Assembly (NCBI GenBank): GCA_015485035.1
Contig: WFUI01000231.1
Location: 1 to 12,800 of the forward strand
DNA: 12,800 bases
Source of the DNA: Mariprofundus sp.
GTDB lineage: Bacteria > Pseudomonadota > Zetaproteobacteria > Mariprofundales > Mariprofundaceae
Direction of reading: 5' to 3'
Under the pieces are notes generated by a model. The model saw only the letters and a list, made by a program, of their open reading frames with translations, was not told where the DNA came from and did not search any database. A program made the position numbers and the translations under genes. Of this stretch, positions 1-11,423 are shown one piece after another; position 1 is the stretch's first letter; each line of letters begins with the position of its first letter.

Positions 1-2942
<2,942 letters not shown>

Positions 2943-2963
2943 TTTAGCCTAACCAAACATCCA

Positions 2964-3091
2964 ACCACAGCGACACAAAGTCACTGGGTAAACCAGCATA
3001 GATATTAAGAGTGGGATATTTTAATTTGGCAACTACTCTTGAAATCACCTTGATTGATTGGCTTTCCTTTGTGACTTTGTGTCTCTGTGGT
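2964..3091. repeat. 128-bp intergenic element with 21-bp terminal inverted repeats
   Basis: The left arm at 2964-2984 (starting ACCACAGCGACACAAAG) and the reverse complement of the right arm at 3071-3091 agree at 20 of 21 positions; the only difference is C/A at the eighth base. Inside is a second, shorter inverted pair, AAGAGT (3007-3012) and ACTCTT (3035-3040). The element fills most of the 178-bp gap between glgC and the GH57 gene and contains no ORF. The layout resembles a miniature inverted-repeat element or a REP-like palindromic unit. From memory, CCACAGAGACACA-type repeats are common between genes in diverse bacteria, but I could not check this. I see no convincing target-site duplication. 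Transcribed as part of a glgC readthrough message, it could form a long hairpin. Confidence 0.65.
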
Positions 3092-3120
3092 AAAAAAACA
3101 GTTCCATCCGGAGAATATCC

Positions 3121-4818
3121 ATGAGCAAACCCTTATCAGTTATCTTTTACTGGCATATGCATCAGCCTTTTTATCGTGAGGCGGATACCGGTCGTTATCA
3201 CCTGCCCTGGGTATATCTGCATGCCATGAAAGACTACACCGATATGGCCGAGATTATTTCCCAGCTGCCGGGGGCCCGGGCTGTTATCAATTATGTCCCG
3301 TCGCTAACCGCCCAGATTAATGATTATGCCACGCAACTCAGATCATTTCTGGATGGTAGCCAGGCCAGTCTGAATGACCCCCTGCTGGCAGCACTGGCTC
3401 ATAAAACAGGCAAGCTGAAAAAGAAAGAACGTGCCTATTTGCTTAAAACATGTTTCCGTCTCAATCATGAACGCAATATGCACCGTTATCCGGCCTATTC
3501 ACGTTTATGGAGTCTGGCCGAGCATGCCAGGGAACAAAAGGCAACCGACTATCTGGGTGAACGTTTCTATGCCGATCTGGTCACCTGGTATCACCTGGCC
3601 TGGCTGGGTGAAACCGTGCGACAGCGGAATTTCGTCGCCCGTCGCCTGATCGAAAAAGCCAAAGGATTTACCTATCAGGATCGCCGTGATCTGCTCACGC
3701 TGATTGCATCATTGTTGTCGGATATCCCGTCTACCCATCAACGACTGGTCGAGTCGGGCAAAATTGAATTGACCACGACACCCTATGCGCACCCGATTAT
3801 TCCACTGATGCTGGATTTCAATACCGCACTGGAAACCGTTCCCGATGCCCTGATTCCGGATGAAGCATACCCGGGTGGCCGGGAGCGTGCGCTCGAACAT
3901 ATTCAACTCGGTCAACAGTCGCATCAACAGCAGTTCGGTCACGCTGCCCGCGGCTGCTGGCCGGCTGAAGGAGCAGTCTCGGAAGCAACACTGGCACTGC
4001 TGGGCAAATCCGGTTTTGACTGGTGTGCCACCGGTGAATCCGTGCTACACCATTCGCTACAATTCAACTTGCGTGAACAACAGGGCAACCGTGATCTCTA
4101 CCATCCATGGCTGGTCGGCGAAGATGATGAACAAATCACCTGTTTTTTCCGTGATGATCGTCTTTCTGATCTGCTCGGTTTTGAGTATAGTCGCTGGGAC
4201 ACACGCGATGCCATCAATAATTTCATGCATGAACTGGCCGGCATACGACATCGTACCCACGGCATGAAAGCACCTGTCGTGGCCATTATCATGGATGGTG
4301 AAAATGCATGGGAACATTATCATGAAAACGGACTGCCATTCCTGACCAACCTCTACCAGTCTATTGCCGAGCATGAAGATTATGAACTGACCACGTTCAG
4401 CGATTATCTTGACCAGCATGCCGCCACCGAAAAACTCGACAAGCTGACGCCGGGGTCATGGGTCTATGGCAATCTCTCTACCTGGATCGGCGACAGGGCC
4501 AAGACACGCGCATGGGAACTGCTGATCGAAGTCAAAAAGGTATTCGATGCCAACATCGACAAACTCGGCCCCGAACAGCAGGAAGATGCTACAGAACAAT
4601 TGCGAATCTGCGAAGGTTCCGACTGGTGCTGGTGGTTTGGCGACTATAACCCGGGAGCCGCCGTTCGCGATTTCGACCAGTTGTATCGCCGTCACCTGAA
4701 AAAATTGTATCAACTGCTGGGCTGTACTGTCCCCACTTCACTTGATGAGAATATCTCGCAGGGAGGTGGTGATGCCGAAGGCGGCGGCACCATGCGCCGT
4801 GGTGGCGCAGACGCGTAA
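3121..4818 (+). CDS. GH57 family glycoside hydrolase, amylopullulanase-like
   Basis: Predicted cytoplasmic retaining alpha-glucan hydrolase acting on alpha-1,4 and perhaps alpha-1,6 bonds of glycogen or maltodextrin. It has no signal peptide. All five GH57 conserved regions can be placed: HMHQP (12-16), GCWPAEGAVS (278-287), FDWCATGE (299-306, Glu306 as predicted nucleophile), IIMDGENAWEHY (389-400, Asp392 as predicted acid/base) and GSWVYGNLSTWIGDRAKTRAWELL (445-468). EGSDWCWWFGDYNPG (498-512) is a typical late GH57 segment. The DGEN form of region 4 fits the amylopullulanase-like group rather than GH57 branching enzymes. Substrate is inferred from the neighbours, glgC upstream and malQ 36 bp downstream. 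The last 20 or so residues are a glycine-rich tail outside the family core. GGAG seven bases before the ATG supports the start. Confidence 0.9.
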   Translation: MSKPLSVIFYWHMHQPFYREADTGRYHLPWVYLHAMKDYTDMAEIISQLPGARAVINYVPSLTAQINDYATQLRSFLDGSQASLNDPLLAALAHKTGKLKKKERAYLLKTCFRLNHERNMHRYPAYSRLWSLAEHAREQKATDYLGERFYADLVTWYHLAWLGETVRQRNFVARRLIEKAKGFTYQDRRDLLTLIASLLSDIPSTHQRLVESGKIELTTTPYAHPIIPLMLDFNTALETVPDALIPDEAYPGGRERALEHIQLGQQSHQQQFGHAARGCWPAEGAVSEATLALLGKSGFDWCATGESVLHHSLQFNLREQQGNRDLYHPWLVGEDDEQITCFFRDDRLSDLLGFEYSRWDTRDAINNFMHELAGIRHRTHGMKAPVVAIIMDGENAWEHYHENGLPFLTNLYQSIAEHEDYELTTFSDYLDQHAATEKLDKLTPGSWVYGNLSTWIGDRAKTRAWELLIEVKKVFDANIDKLGPEQQEDATEQLRICEGSDWCWWFGDYNPGAAVRDFDQLYRRHLKKLYQLLGCTVPTSLDENISQGGGDAEGGGTMRRGGADA

Positions 4819-4854
4819 CGCTGTAACCTCTGACAAACATAAAGGCTTTAGAAC

Positions 4855-6336
4855 ATGAATAACTGGATTGACCACCGCAGATCGGCGGTGCTTTTACATA
4901 TCACTTCCCTGCCAGGCCCGTTTCATAAAGGTGTATTGGGAGAAGAAGCACGCTCGTTCATTGACAGTCTGGTTGCCGGCGGATTTTCAGTCTGGCAGTT
5001 CCTGCCGCTGGGACCGACGCATGGCCATGGCTCACCCTATGAATCATTATCCACATTCGCCGGTAACCCTGAACTGATTGACCTGCGTGAATGCATCTCC
5101 GGGGGATGGCTCGATGCTGACATGCTCAAAGGTGATATCTCTTCCGATATGCATGAAGTGTTACGCGGCAAAGCCAGCGAGGCTTTCTGGAACTCAATCG
5201 GTAACAATGCAGAGCTACAGCAAGCCGTGGAAGGTTTCCGGCATGCCAATGCTTGCTGGCTGGATGATTATGCCCTTTTTGCCACACTGAAAACCGTCTT
5301 CCATGACGGTGCATGGTGGCAATGGCCTGTTGCACTTCGTGATCGGGATCCTGAAGCAATAAAAAACATAACAACTGATTATCCACAACTAATCAGGAAA
5401 ACCATATTCGAGCAGTTTGTTTTTTTTCGTCAGTGGCACAACCTGAAAGCATATGCCGAAGAAAAGGGTGTGCAGCTGTTCGGTGATTTGCCGATTTATG
5501 TTGCTCATGATTCCGCTGATGTCTGGGCCAACCGTGCATCGTTCACCGTGAATGAAATAGGTTTGTGCAATGAAGTGGCCGGTGTTCCTCCCGATTATTT
5601 CTCCAAAACCGGCCAGCGCTGGGGCAACCCGTTATACCATTGGGAAACCATGCAGGCGGATAACTTTGCATGGTGGGTACGCCGTGTCCGCCATCAGCTG
5701 GAACTGATGCATATGCTGCGCATTGATCATTTCCGTGCGCTGGAAGCCTTCTGGGTGATTCCCGGTGAAAGCGAAGACGGCATTATCGGTGAATGGCGCA
5801 AGGCACCCGGTCAGGCATTGCTTTCGACTCTGCAGCAGGAACTGGGACATCTGCCGCTGATAGCCGAAGATCTCGGCATTATCACCGAAGAAGTCACGGC
5901 CCTCAGAGAAGCATTCGGCCTGCCCGGTATGAAAATCCTTCAATTTGCCTTTGGTGGAGATGATAACAATCCTTATTTGCCCGGTAATTTTGCAGAAGAT
6001 GCTGTCGTGTATACCGGCACCCATGACAACGACACAACGATGGGCTGGTTTAATTCAGCCGATGAGGCTGTTCGCCAGCACGCATTGCGTGTGCTGGATG
6101 CAACAGCAGATGATATGCCCTGGGCGTTAATCGAGTGTGCCCTGGCATCACCAGCCATACTGGCCGTCATTCCAATGCAGGATTTGCTTGAGCTGGGCAC
6201 GGAAGCCAAATTTAACACCCCCGGCACACTGGACAATAACTGGTCATGGCGTATGTCATCCCTACCCGAACATGATGCCGGCTGCTGGCAGAAAGCTGCC
6301 CGTCTCAATCACAAACACGGGCGTATCATGGCCTGA
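4855..6336 (+). CDS. malQ: 4-alpha-glucanotransferase (GH77 amylomaltase / disproportionating enzyme)
   Basis: Transfers alpha-1,4-glucan segments between maltodextrins, releasing glucose and remodelling short chains left by debranching. At 493 residues it is the compact form of about 500 aa found in many bacteria and plant plastids, not the E. coli form of about 690 with extra N-terminal domains. GH77 features: HITSLPGPFHKGVLG near the N-terminus (15-29), FLPLGPTHGHGSPYES (49-64), LRIDHFRALEAFW (288-300, nucleophile Asp291), IAEDLG (336-341, acid/base Glu338) and GTHDNDT (388-394, Asp391). The catalytic triad is complete. It starts 36 bp after the GH57 stop with no terminator between, so the two are probably co-transcribed. 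AAAGG lies nine bases before the ATG. Confidence 0.96.
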   Translation: MNNWIDHRRSAVLLHITSLPGPFHKGVLGEEARSFIDSLVAGGFSVWQFLPLGPTHGHGSPYESLSTFAGNPELIDLRECISGGWLDADMLKGDISSDMHEVLRGKASEAFWNSIGNNAELQQAVEGFRHANACWLDDYALFATLKTVFHDGAWWQWPVALRDRDPEAIKNITTDYPQLIRKTIFEQFVFFRQWHNLKAYAEEKGVQLFGDLPIYVAHDSADVWANRASFTVNEIGLCNEVAGVPPDYFSKTGQRWGNPLYHWETMQADNFAWWVRRVRHQLELMHMLRIDHFRALEAFWVIPGESEDGIIGEWRKAPGQALLSTLQQELGHLPLIAEDLGIITEEVTALREAFGLPGMKILQFAFGGDDNNPYLPGNFAEDAVVYTGTHDNDTTMGWFNSADEAVRQHALRVLDATADDMPWALIECALASPAILAVIPMQDLLELGTEAKFNTPGTLDNNWSWRMSSLPEHDAGCWQKAARLNHKHGRIMA

Positions 6337-6411
6337 TCCGGTTCGGATATGCACTGACAGGATGTGATTCCCGTCATATATCAGCACATGATTCACTTCA
6401 GTGTTGCCGGC

Positions 6412-7533
6412 ATGATGATTCGATATTTATCCATAACGACCACGCTGGCTGTTTTCCTCATAGCATCCTGTACGCTGCACAACGATCCGGGCAACGATCT
6501 CTCCGAGCGACAGCAATCCTCAAGCAATATAAGCGAAAATGTCTTTCTGGCAGGATTGACGGAGCATGAACTTGAGTCGGTCAAGGCTGAGGCCATGCGT
6601 GTCTATGTCCCGAACTGGAAACGCATCGCTGAGCGTTCCCGCTATGTGCGTCAACCACTTGTCCGGACCCTGAAACAGAATCATGCCCCGATAGAATTAC
6701 AGATGCTTCCCGTTGTCGAATCCAGCTATAATCCTTATGCCCAATCAGAAGTTGGTGCAACCGGTCTGTGGCAGCTGATGCCGGATACTGCTACCGAGCT
6801 GCGCATCAAAAGCGACGACCGGATCGACGGCAGGCGTGACATTGAAACCAGCACACGCGGTGCAGCACGTTTTCTATTGAAACAGCATGCCCGTTTCGGC
6901 AGCTGGCCACTGGCATTCGCCGCCTACCATCTCGGTCCGAATGGCGTCCAGCGCCGTATTGATCGCCATCCATGGCACAATGGCGATGGCCTGAATAAAC
7001 TGCCATTACCACCGATCACCAAGACCTATATACGTCATATCCTCGGTCTGATTGCCCTGCAACAGGATGGAGTCATCAGTTTCCCTGAACCCTACCCGAC
7101 CAGCACGGTTACCATTCATTCGCCGGTTGACCTGGAGCGTCTACATGCTGCTGCCGGGCTGCCAAAGAATCAGCTATTCCGTTTTAACCCACAGCTTGTT
7201 CGTATGCAGTATTTTCAGGACAGACCAAAAAATCTGAGCTTGCGTATCTCCCGGAGCAGACTGGCCCGTGTAAACAACATCATTTCCACCAGGCCTTCAA
7301 ACAAGCTCAGCATCCATGTATTGCGCGGTGAACTGGTCAAAGATATCAGCAAACACTATCGTGTATCAGTCTATGCCCTGAAAAAAGCCAACCCGAAGCT
7401 ATCCAAAGGCATCAGACACGGTATGCGCCTGCGCATTCCGCTCAAGGATTTAACCCGCGCCAGAATCGCTGATAATCCACTGATTAAACCTGAACCGAAA
7501 ATACTGGCGGACAACATCATGAATCGAGGCTAA
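6412..7533 (+). CDS. MltD-like membrane-bound lytic murein transglycosylase lipoprotein with LysM domain
   Basis: Predicted outer-membrane lipoprotein that cleaves peptidoglycan glycan strands with 1,6-anhydro-MurNAc formation. I chose the ATG at 6412 because it puts a normal signal peptide first, MMIRYLSITTTLAVF followed by lipobox IASC (Cys20); Thr at +2 fits outer-membrane sorting. The frame is open back to a GTG at 6364, with ATG also at 6388 and 6415, and none has a well-placed Shine-Dalgarno sequence. The SLT domain shows LPVVESSYNPYA (catalytic Glu103), GATGLWQLMPDTA (about 115-127) and FAAYHLGPNGV (about 169-179). In this last motif a His stands where MltD has the Asn of AAYNSG. One LysM repeat lies at about 300-345, reading IHVLRGE through LRIPLKD. 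It starts 75 bp after malQ and is probably functionally unrelated to glycogen. Confidence 0.87.
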   Translation: MMIRYLSITTTLAVFLIASCTLHNDPGNDLSERQQSSSNISENVFLAGLTEHELESVKAEAMRVYVPNWKRIAERSRYVRQPLVRTLKQNHAPIELQMLPVVESSYNPYAQSEVGATGLWQLMPDTATELRIKSDDRIDGRRDIETSTRGAARFLLKQHARFGSWPLAFAAYHLGPNGVQRRIDRHPWHNGDGLNKLPLPPITKTYIRHILGLIALQQDGVISFPEPYPTSTVTIHSPVDLERLHAAAGLPKNQLFRFNPQLVRMQYFQDRPKNLSLRISRSRLARVNNIISTRPSNKLSIHVLRGELVKDISKHYRVSVYALKKANPKLSKGIRHGMRLRIPLKDLTRARIADNPLIKPEPKILADNIMNRG

Positions 7534-7559
7534 CCGCCGTGATACAACAGTGTAGTCTG

Positions 7560-7586
7560 GGGAAATCTATTTTCGTCTGATTTCCC
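7560..7586. terminator. Weak hairpin between convergent transglycosylase and sixA genes
   Basis: GGGAAATC (7560-7567) and GATTTCCC (7579-7586) form a perfect 8-bp stem with an 11-base loop. It sits in the 70-bp gap between two convergent stop codons, where a two-way terminator would be expected. There is no T-run on either strand, so intrinsic termination is doubtful; it may only protect transcript ends or be chance. Confidence 0.3.
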
Positions 7587-7603
7587 TGGAATACATCTGC
7601 CCT

Positions 7604-8089
7604 CTATTGATCGCCATAAAATAGTGTCGGATTGATGTGCCATAAAACACACCATCCGGGTTTGTTTTTTTCCAGACCGTTTTTTTGCAAACAAACAACA
7701 CCGCCATTACGAAAATGTACCGCTTCACAGCCCGGGTCACCGCAAACCAACAAACCGGCAAGTCGTTGTAAGTGCGGCAAATGGCCAACCAGCATCACAT
7801 CATCAGACATCGATGCCAGATGCGCCGACCAGATGGATGGATCATCATCGGGTGCAAGATCGAGCGTTCGCTCAACCTCAGTGCCGCCCCAGGCTTCAGC
7901 GAACATTTTTGCGGTCTGTTCAGCCCGTAACTTACCACTATGCAGTATTTTAGATGGTCTCGGCTTTTCAAACAGCCCCAGAAAACCGGCACAGCGTGTC
8001 ACATCTTCCCTGCCCTGATCCGACAAGGGGCGCTCGGCATCCTCGTTTTTATCTTTCGCTAGTCCGTGTTGTACCAGATATACCCGCAT
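7604..8089 (-). CDS. sixA: Phosphohistidine phosphatase SixA
   Basis: Histidine-phosphatase superfamily enzyme that removes phosphate from phosphohistidine proteins. In E. coli the reported targets are the ArcB HPt domain and the nitrogen phosphotransferase protein NPr; neither gene is in this window, so the target here is unknown. At 161 residues it matches E. coli SixA in length. The catalytic motif is VQHGLA with His8 as the phospho-acceptor; the usual RHG arginine is Gln, as I recall also for other SixA proteins. Further family features are ERPLSDQGRED (19-29), HSGKLRAEQTA (50-60) and MLVGHLPHLQRLAGLL (99-114) with the second His at 103. AGGGAG upstream of the ATG supports the start. It is divergent from map, 116 bp apart. 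Confidence 0.9.
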   Translation of the reverse strand: MRVYLVQHGLAKDKNEDAERPLSDQGREDVTRCAGFLGLFEKPRPSKILHSGKLRAEQTAKMFAEAWGGTEVERTLDLAPDDDPSIWSAHLASMSDDVMLVGHLPHLQRLAGLLVCGDPGCEAVHFRNGGVVCLQKNGLEKNKPGWCVLWHINPTLFYGDQ

Positions 8090-8205
8090 ACTTATCTCCC
8101 TGATAATCCGTGGGCTTTGCGGTGCAATCTATACAACCGCTTGCTCCATGGTGAGAGAATAGGCCAGTATGCCGGCTGATTTCAACAGACGGTTCAGGAG
8201 ACGGC

Positions 8206-8961
8206 ATGGGCATGATTAAAACTAAAGCAGATATCGAAGCCATGCGTCCTGCCTGCCATCATGCCGCTGATACGCTGGTGATGATTGAGCCTTATATCAA
8301 AGCCGGCATCACCACTGATGAAATCAATGATCTGGTGCATGAATTCACCATCAAAGCCGGCGGCATCCCTGCCCCGCTGAATTATCACGGATTTCCGAAA
8401 TCAGTCTGTACCTCGGTCAATCATGTGGTTTGCCACGGCATCCCGGGCAACAAGAAACTGAACAATGGCGATATTATCAATGTGGATGTCACCACCATCA
8501 TTAATGGCTGGCATGGTGATACCAGCAAAACATTTTATGTCGGCGAGCCAAAAATAAGGGCCCGCAAGGTCACCGAAGTGGCGCGTAAGGCGCTGCAAAT
8601 CGGCATTGAGGTGGTAAAACCCGGTGCAACGCTTGGCGATATCGGTCATGCCATTCAAAGCTATGTCGAAGGTGAACGCTGTTCTGTGGTGCGTGAATAT
8701 TGCGGTCACGGCATTGGCCGCGTGTTCCATGAAGATCCGCAAGTCCTCCACTATGGCAAGCCCGGCCATGGCATGGAATTGAAAACAGGCATGGTGTTTA
8801 CGATCGAACCAATGGTCAATATCGGCAAACCGGGTGTAAAACTGCTCGGTGATCACTGGACCGTGGTCACGCGCGACAAATCACTGTCAGCTCAATTCGA
8901 GCACACCATCGTCGTCACCGACGATGGCTGTGACATACTCACCCTGCCAACCCCCTCCTGA
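8206..8961 (+). CDS. map: Methionine aminopeptidase, type I
   Basis: Cytoplasmic metalloprotease that removes the initiator methionine from nascent proteins. At 251 residues it has the usual short type I form with no N-terminal extension. The five dimetal ligands are all present and align with E. coli MAP: Asp94 and Asp105 (INVDVTTIINGWHGDTSKTF), His168 (YCGHGIGR), Glu201 (FTIEPM) and Glu232 (FEHTIVVTDDG). His77 in VVCHGIPG is the conserved substrate-site histidine. The ATG at 8206 has AGGAG five bases upstream. An ATG two codons on, at 8212, is possible but less well spaced. The gene stands alone: divergent from sixA and convergent with the thioesterase, 19 bp from its stop, with no obvious hairpin between. 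Confidence 0.97.
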   Translation: MGMIKTKADIEAMRPACHHAADTLVMIEPYIKAGITTDEINDLVHEFTIKAGGIPAPLNYHGFPKSVCTSVNHVVCHGIPGNKKLNNGDIINVDVTTIINGWHGDTSKTFYVGEPKIRARKVTEVARKALQIGIEVVKPGATLGDIGHAIQSYVEGERCSVVREYCGHGIGRVFHEDPQVLHYGKPGHGMELKTGMVFTIEPMVNIGKPGVKLLGDHWTVVTRDKSLSAQFEHTIVVTDDGCDILTLPTPS

Positions 8962-8980
8962 TCACGCCAGCCACACATCA

Positions 8981-9421
8981 TCAGCGCAAAACAGCCACAA
9001 AATCACCGGAAAAATGGCCTGCAGCCACAGTGTCGTATTCGAGTACCGATGCCACCGCGATGCGGGCCTTGCCCCGGCGCTGCAACATCCTGAGAAACAC
9101 CGGCCAGCGAGCCTCATCGACCAGTCTGGCTGTGGCTGAAAAATCGCCAAGTACGGGCTGATCGTATGTCATGCTGTTACGCTGAATCACCAGCGTAGGA
9201 CTCAGGCCCTGCTGCCGCACACGGCTATGCAGATAGGCCCAGGCAGCCAGAATGGCCACCGCCGATGCACTACCGCCAAACAGCGAGTCGCGATGGTTGA
9301 TATTCGGAGCCAGCGGTGCACTGAGGGTCAGCGCATGCGTGGATATCGCATCCACATGGACCTGCATGGCTGCGGCCAGCGGAATATGCTCGTGCAAATA
9401 GTGTTGCAAAGCTGTTGTCAT
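8981..9421 (-). CDS. YiiD_C-type hotdog-fold thioesterase, putative
   Basis: Predicted small hotdog-fold acyl-CoA or acyl-ACP thioesterase; the natural substrate cannot be read from the sequence. The most recognisable stretch is LAPNINHRDSLFGGSASAVA (37-56) followed by ILAAWAYLHSR, typical of the domain found at the C-terminus of E. coli YiiD/FabY. That protein also has an N-terminal GNAT domain; this one is thioesterase-only, 146 residues. The frame is open 13 codons further, to 9460, but the ATG at 9421 is preferred because AGGAG lies seven bases upstream and the family homology begins there. It is divergent from typA (124 bp apart) and its stop nearly meets that of map. Confidence 0.82.
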   Translation of the reverse strand: MTTALQHYLHEHIPLAAAMQVHVDAISTHALTLSAPLAPNINHRDSLFGGSASAVAILAAWAYLHSRVRQQGLSPTLVIQRNSMTYDQPVLGDFSATARLVDEARWPVFLRMLQRRGKARIAVASVLEYDTVAAGHFSGDFVAVLR

Positions 9422-9509
9422 CGATGTTCTCCTCTTATCTGCTGTCTCAGTCCGGCACACTCAAACATGCAAGTTAACTAATATTACTTCCATCTGGACG
9501 GTGAAACGC

Positions 9510-9515
9510 TACTAT
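9510..9515 (+). promoter_or_regulatory. Candidate -10 element for typA
   Basis: TACTAT followed by GCGCG, 30 bases before the typA start codon. It matches the consensus at four of six positions and resembles the TAGTATGC boxes in front of glgC and pgm. CTTCCA at 9487-9492 is the best -35 at 17 bases and is poor. Low-confidence inference from position and similarity. Confidence 0.3.
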
Positions 9516-9545
9516 GCGCGCCCACTTTAGGATCGAGGTAACATT

Positions 9546-11360
9546 ATGTCCCGCAAATTGCGCAATATCGCCATCATCGCTCACGTTGACCATGGCAAAA
9601 CCACACTGGTCGATGAGCTGCTCAAGCAATCCGGCACTTTCGATGCACGCGCCGATATTGAAACCTGCGTCATGGATTCCAATGACCTCGAAAAAGAACG
9701 CGGTATTACCATTACCGCCAAAAACACGGCTATTCGCTACGGCGACACCCATATCAACATCATTGATACCCCCGGCCATGCCGATTTCGGCGGCGAAGTC
9801 GAACGCGTACTGAACATGGTCGACGGTGTGCTATTGCTCGTCGATGCGCGCGAAGGCCCGATGCCGCAAACCAAATTCGTAACATCCAAAGCCCTGTCGC
9901 TGGGCCTGAAACCCATTGTCGTGGTCAACAAAATCGACCGTGAAGGCTCCGATCCGGATGCCGTGGTGGATCAGACCTTCGACCTGTTTGCCTCGCTCGG
10001 TGCTACCGATGAACAGCTCGATTTCCCGGTTGTGTATGCCTCGGCCAAGAATGGTTACGGTATGCTCGATCTGAATGATGAGTCCGATAATCTGATCTGT
10101 CTGTTCGATACCATCCTTGAGTATGTGAATGAACCGGAAGGCGATCCGGAAGCACCGCTGCAGATGCTGGCTACCACCCTGGACTGGGACGATTATATCG
10201 GCCGTATTGTTATTGGGCGTATTGCCAACGGTACAATCAAAACAGGCCAGGATATCACAGTGATCCATGCCGATTCCTCCAAAGAGAATTTCAAGGTCAG
10301 CAAGCTGCTCGGTTTCCACGGTCTGAACCGTATTGAAGTCGAACAGGCCCAGGCCGGTGATATTATTGCTATTGCCGGTATCGAACACATCAATATCGGC
10401 GAAACCATTGCGGCAAAAGATAACCCGGTCGCTCTGCCGGTCATCCACGTGGATGAACCGACCCTGACCATGGAATTGCATGTGAATAATTCACCACTGG
10501 CCGGCACTGAAGGCAAGTTCATCACCACGCGTCAGATTCGTGACCGTTTGATGAAAGAGATTCGTACCAATGTAGCCATGCGAGTGGAAGAAACTGATCA
10601 GGCTGACGTCTACAAAGTTTCCGGTCGCGGTGAACTGCATATCGGGATTCTGCTCGAAACCATGCGTCGCGAGGGTTTTGAAATGGCCGTATCGCGTCCG
10701 CATGTGATTGTGCGTGAAATCGATGGTGTGAAGCAGGAACCATACGAGCATGTGACAGTAGATGTGGAGTCCGAGTATCAGGGTGCAGTGATTGAGAAAC
10801 TCGGCAAACGCGGCGCTGAAATGACCTCGATGGAAACCAATGCCGACGGTTGCACGCGCATTGAATTCATGTGCCCGACCCGTGGTCTGATCGGATATAC
10901 TTCCGAATTCCTGACCGACACACGCGGCACCGGTATCATGCACCATGTCTTCCACGCTTACGGCCCGTTCATCGGTACCCTGCCCGGTCGTGTGAACGGC
11001 GTATTGATCTCCATGGAAAATGGTGAATCGGTTGCTTTCGCCCTGTGGAAGTTGCAGGAGCGCGGCAAGATGTTCATCGGTGCCGGCGAGAAACTGTATG
11101 AAGGTATGATCATCGGCATCAACAGCCGTGATTCCGACATGACCGTCAATCCGATCAAGGAAAAGAAACTGACCAACGTGCGCGCCTCAGGCAAGGATGA
11201 CTCGATTGATCTGGTGCCTCCGCTGAAGCTGAGCCTGGAACGCGCTATTGAGTTTATCGCTGATGATGAACTGGTGGAAATCACACCGAAATCAATCCGC
11301 CTGCGCAAACGTTTCCTGAAAGAGCATGAACGCAAACGCTCTGCGCCTAAAAGCAAATAA
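9546..11360 (+). CDS. typA: Ribosome-associated translational GTPase TypA/BipA
   Basis: EF-G/LepA-like GTPase that binds the 70S ribosome. In enterobacteria it supports 50S assembly and growth at low temperature or under stress. Its 604 residues match the family. G1 is AHVDHGKT (12-19), switch I is ERGITI (51-56), G3 is [15 protein letters not shown] (74-88), G4 is VNKIDR (127-132) and G5 is SAK (166-168). Further hallmarks are the domain V region [17 protein letters not shown] and the BipA-specific C-terminal stretch containing [20 protein letters not shown]. The basic tail [12 protein letters not shown] fits RNA contact. The ATG at 9546 has GAGG seven bases upstream. A strong terminator follows directly, so it appears to be transcribed alone. 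Confidence 0.98.
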   Translation: MSRKLRNIAIIAHVDHGKTTLVDELLKQSGTFDARADIETCVMDSNDLEKERGITITAKNTAIRYGDTHINIIDTPGHADFGGEVERVLNMVDGVLLLVDAREGPMPQTKFVTSKALSLGLKPIVVVNKIDREGSDPDAVVDQTFDLFASLGATDEQLDFPVVYASAKNGYGMLDLNDESDNLICLFDTILEYVNEPEGDPEAPLQMLATTLDWDDYIGRIVIGRIANGTIKTGQDITVIHADSSKENFKVSKLLGFHGLNRIEVEQAQAGDIIAIAGIEHINIGETIAAKDNPVALPVIHVDEPTLTMELHVNNSPLAGTEGKFITTRQIRDRLMKEIRTNVAMRVEETDQADVYKVSGRGELHIGILLETMRREGFEMAVSRPHVIVREIDGVKQEPYEHVTVDVESEYQGAVIEKLGKRGAEMTSMETNADGCTRIEFMCPTRGLIGYTSEFLTDTRGTGIMHHVFHAYGPFIGTLPGRVNGVLISMENGESVAFALWKLQERGKMFIGAGEKLYEGMIIGINSRDSDMTVNPIKEKKLTNVRASGKDDSIDLVPPLKLSLERAIEFIADDELVEITPKSIRLRKRFLKEHERKRSAPKSK

Positions 11361-11388
11361 AACCATAACTGTAAAATTGTACTGAAAC

Positions 11389-11412
11389 AGGGCTGCCTTC
11401 GGGCAGCCTTTG
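11389..11412. terminator. Intrinsic terminator after typA
   Basis: GGCTGCC (11391-11397), TTCG tetraloop, GGCAGCC (11402-11408), then TTTGTT. The 7-bp GC-rich stem with a stable UUCG loop and a trailing T-rich run is a standard rho-independent terminator 30 bases after the typA stop. The stem also reads on the minus strand just past the end of the convergent helicase-nuclease gene, but the tail on that side is weaker (CTGTTTCAG). Confidence 0.88.
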
Positions 11413-11423
11413 TTATATGTACG

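Noticed and set aside
3860..4419. Overlapping ORFs of 120-135 codons on both strands within the GH57 gene
   Set aside because: Out-of-frame translations inside a gene with intact family motifs; no ribosome-binding site and no recognisable protein.
4819..4854. Possible terminator or promoter between the GH57 gene and malQ
   Set aside because: No hairpin or T-run is visible in the 36-bp gap; simple co-transcription explains it better.
7632..8018. 128-codon plus-strand ORF opposite sixA
   Set aside because: Antisense to a full-length SixA with clear catalytic motifs; composition looks like a shadow frame.
8962..8980. Possible terminator between convergent map and thioesterase genes
   Set aside because: The 19-bp gap has no inverted repeat or T-run; any termination signal would lie within the coding ends and I could not find one.
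9831..10955. Long antisense ORFs (up to 216 codons) within typA
   Set aside because: The translations look like reverse-complement coding of a conserved GTPase and show no domain of their own; typA is intact across the whole stretch.
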